Origin: Pelomonas sp963422775
Lineage (GTDB): Bacteria; Pseudomonadota; Gammaproteobacteria; Burkholderiales; Burkholderiaceae_C
Length of the DNA stretch: 64,000 bases
Assembly: GCA_963422775.4 (NCBI GenBank)
Contig: CAUJSJ030000019.1
Span: 62,001 to 126,000 of the forward strand
Direction of reading: 5' to 3'
Shown piece by piece: positions 60,896 through 64,000 of the stretch. Within the stretch, counting starts at the first letter, position 1; every line of letters begins with the position of its first letter. A program made the translations under genes and the position numbers. The notes beneath the pieces are model-generated. The model saw only the letters and a program-made list of their open reading frames with translations, searched no databases and was not told the DNA's origin.

Positions 60896-63292
60896 ATGGC
60901 CGACGACCTGCCCCCCCAGCTCGGCCGCTTCCGCCTGTTGCAGCGCCTGGGAGAAGGCGCACAGGCGACGGTGTGGCTGGCGCACGATCCGCTGCTGGAC
61001 CGCGAGGTGGCCGTCAAGCTGCTCAAGCCCGCGGCCGAACCCGGCAGCGTCGACGAATGGCTGCACGAGGCCCGCGCCGTCAGCCGCCTGACCCACCCGA
61101 ACATCGTGCCGGTCTTCGAGGCCGACACCCAAGGCGGGCACTCCTATCTCGTCTTCGAATACGTGTCCGGTGGCACGCTGAGCCAGCGCCTGCGCGCCGG
61201 GCCGCGGCTGTCGGCGGCCGAGGCCGTCACGCTGATGCTGGGCATCCTGGACGGCCTCACCGCCGCCCACGCCGCCGGCCTGGTGCACCGCGACCTCAAG
61301 CCCAGCAACATCCTGCTGGACGCCCGCGGCCGCCCGCGCGTGATGGACTTCGGCATCGCCGCGCGGGTGTCGACCGATGCCAACCAGCCGTCGCGCATCG
61401 TCGGTACGCCCGGCTACATCTCGCCCGAGGCCGCACGCGGCGCGCCGCCGCATCCGCAGATGGACGTGTTCGCGGCGGCCGTCATGCTGGCCGAGATGCT
61501 GAGCGGCCAGCGGCTGAACCAGGAACCCGACCCCTGGCGGGCCATCCAGCGCGTGCAGACGACCGACCTCGTGCTGCCCTCGGGACTGGACAGCAGCGTG
61601 GACGACGCGCTGCGTGCCATCGTGCAGCGCGGCCTGTCGCGCGCTCCTGAAGCGCGCTGGCCCAGCGCGGCGTTGCTGCGCGATGCGCTGGCCGCCTGGC
61701 TGCGCCCCGTCGCCGAGCCCGATGCCGAGGCCCAGGACGCGCCGGTGCTGGACTTCCTGCTGCGCCGCATGCGCCACAAGAGCGACTTCCCGGCGCTGTC
61801 CGACGCCATCGGCCGCATCCAGCGGCTGACGCAGTCCGAGAACGAGAGCCTGGCCAGCCTGTCCAACGAGATCCTGAAGGACGTGGCGTTGACGCAGAAG
61901 CTGCTGCGCCTGGTGAACACGGCCCAGTACCGGCATACCAGTGACGGAAAGGGCGGTGGCGGCATCAGCACCGTGTCGCGCGCCGTTGCGTTGATCGGCT
62001 TTGCCGGCATCCGCAACCTGGCGCTCTCCCTGGTGCTGCTGGAGCGCATGGAGAACAAGGGCCATGCCAAGCGGCTGCGCGAGGACTATCTGCGCTCACT
62101 GATGGCGGCGTCCCTGGCGCGCGAACTCTGCCCCAACCCGCGCGAGGCCGAGGAGGCCTTTCTCGGCGCGATGTTCCATCACCTGGGCCGCTCGCTGACG
62201 GAGTTCTATTTCCCGGAGGAAGCCGACGCCGTGCGCCGCCTGGTCAGCCCCGCCGAGGATGGCCAGCCGGCGCTGAGCGAAGCCGCCGCGTCGGCCCAGG
62301 TGCTGGGCATGAGCTACGAGGCGCTGGGCCTGGGCGTGGCCAAACAATGGGGGCTGCCCGACAGCCTGCAGCGCGCCATGCGCCGCCCTGTCGGCGAGCC
62401 GCCCGCGCGGCTGCTGGAAGAGGGCGTCGAGCGCCAGCGCTGGCTGGCGCGCGCCAGCAACGACATGGCCGACCTCATCCTGAACACGCCGCCCGAGCAG
62501 GCCCACGCCAAGCTGCGCGCGATGGCCCAGCGCCATTCGCGGGCGTTGGGGCTGAGCGCCGAGGCCTTCGAGCAGGCCGCCGACACCGCCCGCCAGCATC
62601 TCGCGCAGATGACCGAGGCGCTGGAGCTGCATCTGCCCAAGGACTCGCGCGCCCAGCGCCTGCTGGCGCCGCTGACGCCCTCGGTGCAGGACTCGCTGAC
62701 CGCCCATGAACTCGCGCCCACCCAGGTGCTGGAGCGCACGCAGGACAAGGGCAAGGCATCGCCCGCCGAGCAGGCCACGCAGCTGCTGGCCGCCGGCGTG
62801 CAGGACATCACCGATGCGATGGTCGAGAACTTCCAGCTCAACGCCGTGCTGCGCATGATCCTGGAGACCGTCTACCGAGCGCTGGGCTTTCGCCGCGTCA
62901 TCTTCTGCCTGCGCGACGCGCGCGGGCAGGCGCTGACGGGGCGGCTGGGTGTCGGCGCTGATGTCGAACGCCTGGCGCCGCTGCTGCGCGTGGACCTGAC
63001 GGCCCAGCCACCGGACCTGCTGGCCGCCGTGTGCCTGAAGGGCGCTGACACGCTGATCCAGGACGCCCGCGCTGCCAACATCGCGACAAGGCTGCCGAGC
63101 TGGTTCCGCGGCGAGCTGCAGTCGCAGAGCTTCCTGCTGCTGCCGCTGATGCTCAAGGGCGCGCCGCTGGGCCTGATCTATGCCGACCACGCCACGGCCG
63201 GCGCCGTGCAACTGGGCGACAAGGAACTCTCCTTGCTGCGCACTTTGCGCAATCAGGCCGTGATGGCCTTCAGGCAGGCCTCCGGCGCGTAG
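60896..63292 (+). CDS. Serine/threonine protein kinase with HDOD and GAF domains
   Basis: A 798-residue protein. An intact Hanks-type kinase (residues about 8-270) has GEGAQATVWLA, K41 in VAVKLLK, HRDLKPSN (D133), DFG (D151) and GTPGYISPEA. An HDOD domain follows (about 285-500; LSNEILKDVALTQKLLRLVN, VALIGFAGIRNLALSLVLLE, MFHHLGRSLTEFYFP), and a GAF domain closes it (about 640-795; AVLRMILETVYRALGFRRVIF, SFLLLPLMLKGAPLGLIYAD). There is no transmembrane segment, so it is cytoplasmic. It starts 9 bases after its pseudokinase paralogue and is surely cotranscribed with it. Confidence 0.93.
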   Translation: MADDLPPQLGRFRLLQRLGEGAQATVWLAHDPLLDREVAVKLLKPAAEPGSVDEWLHEARAVSRLTHPNIVPVFEADTQGGHSYLVFEYVSGGTLSQRLRAGPRLSAAEAVTLMLGILDGLTAAHAAGLVHRDLKPSNILLDARGRPRVMDFGIAARVSTDANQPSRIVGTPGYISPEAARGAPPHPQMDVFAAAVMLAEMLSGQRLNQEPDPWRAIQRVQTTDLVLPSGLDSSVDDALRAIVQRGLSRAPEARWPSAALLRDALAAWLRPVAEPDAEAQDAPVLDFLLRRMRHKSDFPALSDAIGRIQRLTQSENESLASLSNEILKDVALTQKLLRLVNTAQYRHTSDGKGGGGISTVSRAVALIGFAGIRNLALSLVLLERMENKGHAKRLREDYLRSLMAASLARELCPNPREAEEAFLGAMFHHLGRSLTEFYFPEEADAVRRLVSPAEDGQPALSEAAASAQVLGMSYEALGLGVAKQWGLPDSLQRAMRRPVGEPPARLLEEGVERQRWLARASNDMADLILNTPPEQAHAKLRAMAQRHSRALGLSAEAFEQAADTARQHLAQMTEALELHLPKDSRAQRLLAPLTPSVQDSLTAHELAPTQVLERTQDKGKASPAEQATQLLAAGVQDITDAMVENFQLNAVLRMILETVYRALGFRRVIFCLRDARGQALTGRLGVGADVERLAPLLRVDLTAQPPDLLAAVCLKGADTLIQDARAANIATRLPSWFRGELQSQSFLLLPLMLKGAPLGLIYADHATAGAVQLGDKELSLLRTLRNQAVMAFRQASGA

Positions 63293-63457
63293 CCCTACGC
63301 GGCGGTAAGGCGTCTCCGACACGCAGGGGCGCTGCCGGCTGACGGGCTGCGGGCATGCCGTCGCGAATACTGGTGTTGCACCGCCAGGACATCCTGGCCC
63401 CGGCGCATCCAATGTCTTTCTGTGGCCGCCGGGTTGGTCCAACCAGCAGGAGCCCGT

Positions 63458-63820
63458 ATGAAATTCCAATCGATGCACGGTCGAACGATGCTTGCCATCG
63501 CGACCGCCCTGGCCCTTGCCGCTTGCGCATCGCCGCCTCCGCCCAAGGAGGAGCTGGCGGTCGCCAACTCGGCGGTCGACCAGGCCTCCAGCAACGCCGC
63601 CGACGCGCCTGCCGAGCTGGCCTCCGCGCGCGACAAGCTCGCCCGCGCCAACGCCGCCATGGCCGCCAAGGACTACGTCGCCGCCCGCCAGCTTGCCGAT
63701 CAGGCTGCCGCCGACGCGGCGCTGGCCCAGGCCAAGGCCCGCTCCACGCGTTCCGACCGCGCCTTGGGCGAACTGAAAGAAAGCATCCGTCAGCTGCAGG
63801 TGCAGCTGAACCGCTCGTGA
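63458..63820 (+). CDS. DUF4398-like lipoprotein
   Basis: A 120-residue protein with a lipoprotein signal peptide: basic start, hydrophobic ATALALAA and the lipobox LAACAS, with Cys about residue 23. The mature part is an Ala-rich helix (VANSAVDQASSNAADAPAELASARDKLARANAAMAAKDYVAARQLAD pattern, read in pieces) of the DUF4398 kind, ending LKESIRQLQVQL. It is likely outer-membrane anchored. CAGGAG precedes the ATG by 6 bases. A related lipoprotein gene follows 32 bases downstream. Confidence 0.88.
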   Translation: MKFQSMHGRTMLAIATALALAACASPPPPKEELAVANSAVDQASSNAADAPAELASARDKLARANAAMAAKDYVAARQLADQAAADAALAQAKARSTRSDRALGELKESIRQLQVQLNRS

Positions 63821-63852
63821 TCCGAGCCCCCCGACAACAAGGAAGCACTGCC

Positions 63853-64000
63853 ATGAAATTCGCCACCACCCTGATCACGCTCGCCGCCGCCGCGCTGTTC
63901 GCCGGCTGCGCCAGCGGCCCCACCGTCACGCCCCAACTGGAGCAGGCGCGCAGCAGCGTCTCGCGCGCATCGGCGGATCCGGCCGTGTCCAAGTACGCCG
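63853..64000 (+). CDS. Lipoprotein, DUF4398/OmpA-type (3' end outside window)
   Basis: The first 49 residues are visible: MKFATTLITLAAAALFAGC is a lipoprotein signal with lipobox FAGC, followed by an Ala/Ser-rich start like that of the preceding protein (QLEQARSSVSRASADPAVSKYA). In related genomes such a second gene often continues into an OmpA C-terminal peptidoglycan-binding domain; that part cannot be seen here. It begins 32 bases after the first lipoprotein gene, with CAAGGAAG as a possible ribosome site. Confidence 0.8.
   Translation, partial: MKFATTLITLAAAALFAGCASGPTVTPQLEQARSSVSRASADPAVSKYA

Noticed and set aside
63293..63457. Additional small gene between the kinase and the lipoprotein
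   Set aside because: No start with a ribosome site; minus-strand frames here are shadows of the neighbouring genes.

Overview
The window reads as ordinary chromosome of a high-GC betaproteobacterium of the order Burkholderiales, most like the Rubrivivax/Roseateles/Leptothrix group. This placement is inferred from gene content and order: lpxA-lpxB-rnhB, rpsF-priB-rpsR-rplI, a hemP gene under a Fur box, a short Bv3F-type H-NS protein, and hemH-hslR followed by grpE-dnaK-dnaJ. No database search was run. There are no rRNA or tRNA genes, CRISPR arrays, transposases or phage genes that I can see.

Layout. 1-3123: lipid A genes (lpxA end, lpxB), rnhB and an rRNA/tRNA methyltransferase, tightly packed. 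3150-4620: Fur-box promoter, hemP and a DUF2325 protein. 4689-7562: glycogen synthesis (glgC, glgA). 7551-11863: EamA transporter, the PEP synthase regulator ppsR, and divergent ppsA with a clear terminator. 11937-13994: sodium:solute symporter carrying an EF-hand-like loop. 14141-17231: rpsF-priB-rpsR-rplI and dnaB. 17235-20239: single-domain response regulator, MFS exporter and, divergently, a radical SAM protein whose start abuts a near-consensus LexA box. 20271-24602: signalling block (GAF-GGDEF, chemotaxis receptor, PAS-GGDEF-EAL). 24731-30288: accessory region with a MocR regulator, a small ORF, a periplasmic binding protein, a 5'-truncated SDR gene and two LysR regulators. 30285-33614: redox operon (PNPOx-like protein, glutathione transferase, PNPOx/FAD/ferredoxin fusion). 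33615-37355: a non-coding stretch with long inverted-repeat arms, a phosphoethanolamine transferase and a receiver-TPR protein.

37606-43030 is the heat-shock and haem block (dnaJ, dnaK, grpE, hslR, hemH), with a recognisable sigma-32 promoter before grpE. dnaK carries one extra base in a five-base homopolymer, which breaks the frame. 43036-48701 holds a class III cyclase with an FHA domain, rpoD and dnaG. 48711-53152 holds a large membrane GGDEF-EAL protein with degenerate motifs, an H-NS gene with a structured leader, and yggX. 53231-59001 holds argA, a glyoxalase-family protein and hrpA. 59066-63292 is the most unusual part: two adjacent paralogues, a pseudokinase-HDOD protein followed by a kinase-HDOD-GAF protein. 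The window ends in two small DUF4398-like lipoproteins, the last one cut by the edge.

The best leads are the pseudokinase/kinase HDOD pair, the LexA-controlled radical SAM gene, the hemP-DUF2325 unit, the dnaK frame break and the two 20-bp perfect inverted repeats that begin at stop codons. Motif positions were read by eye; promoter and operator calls are predictions.
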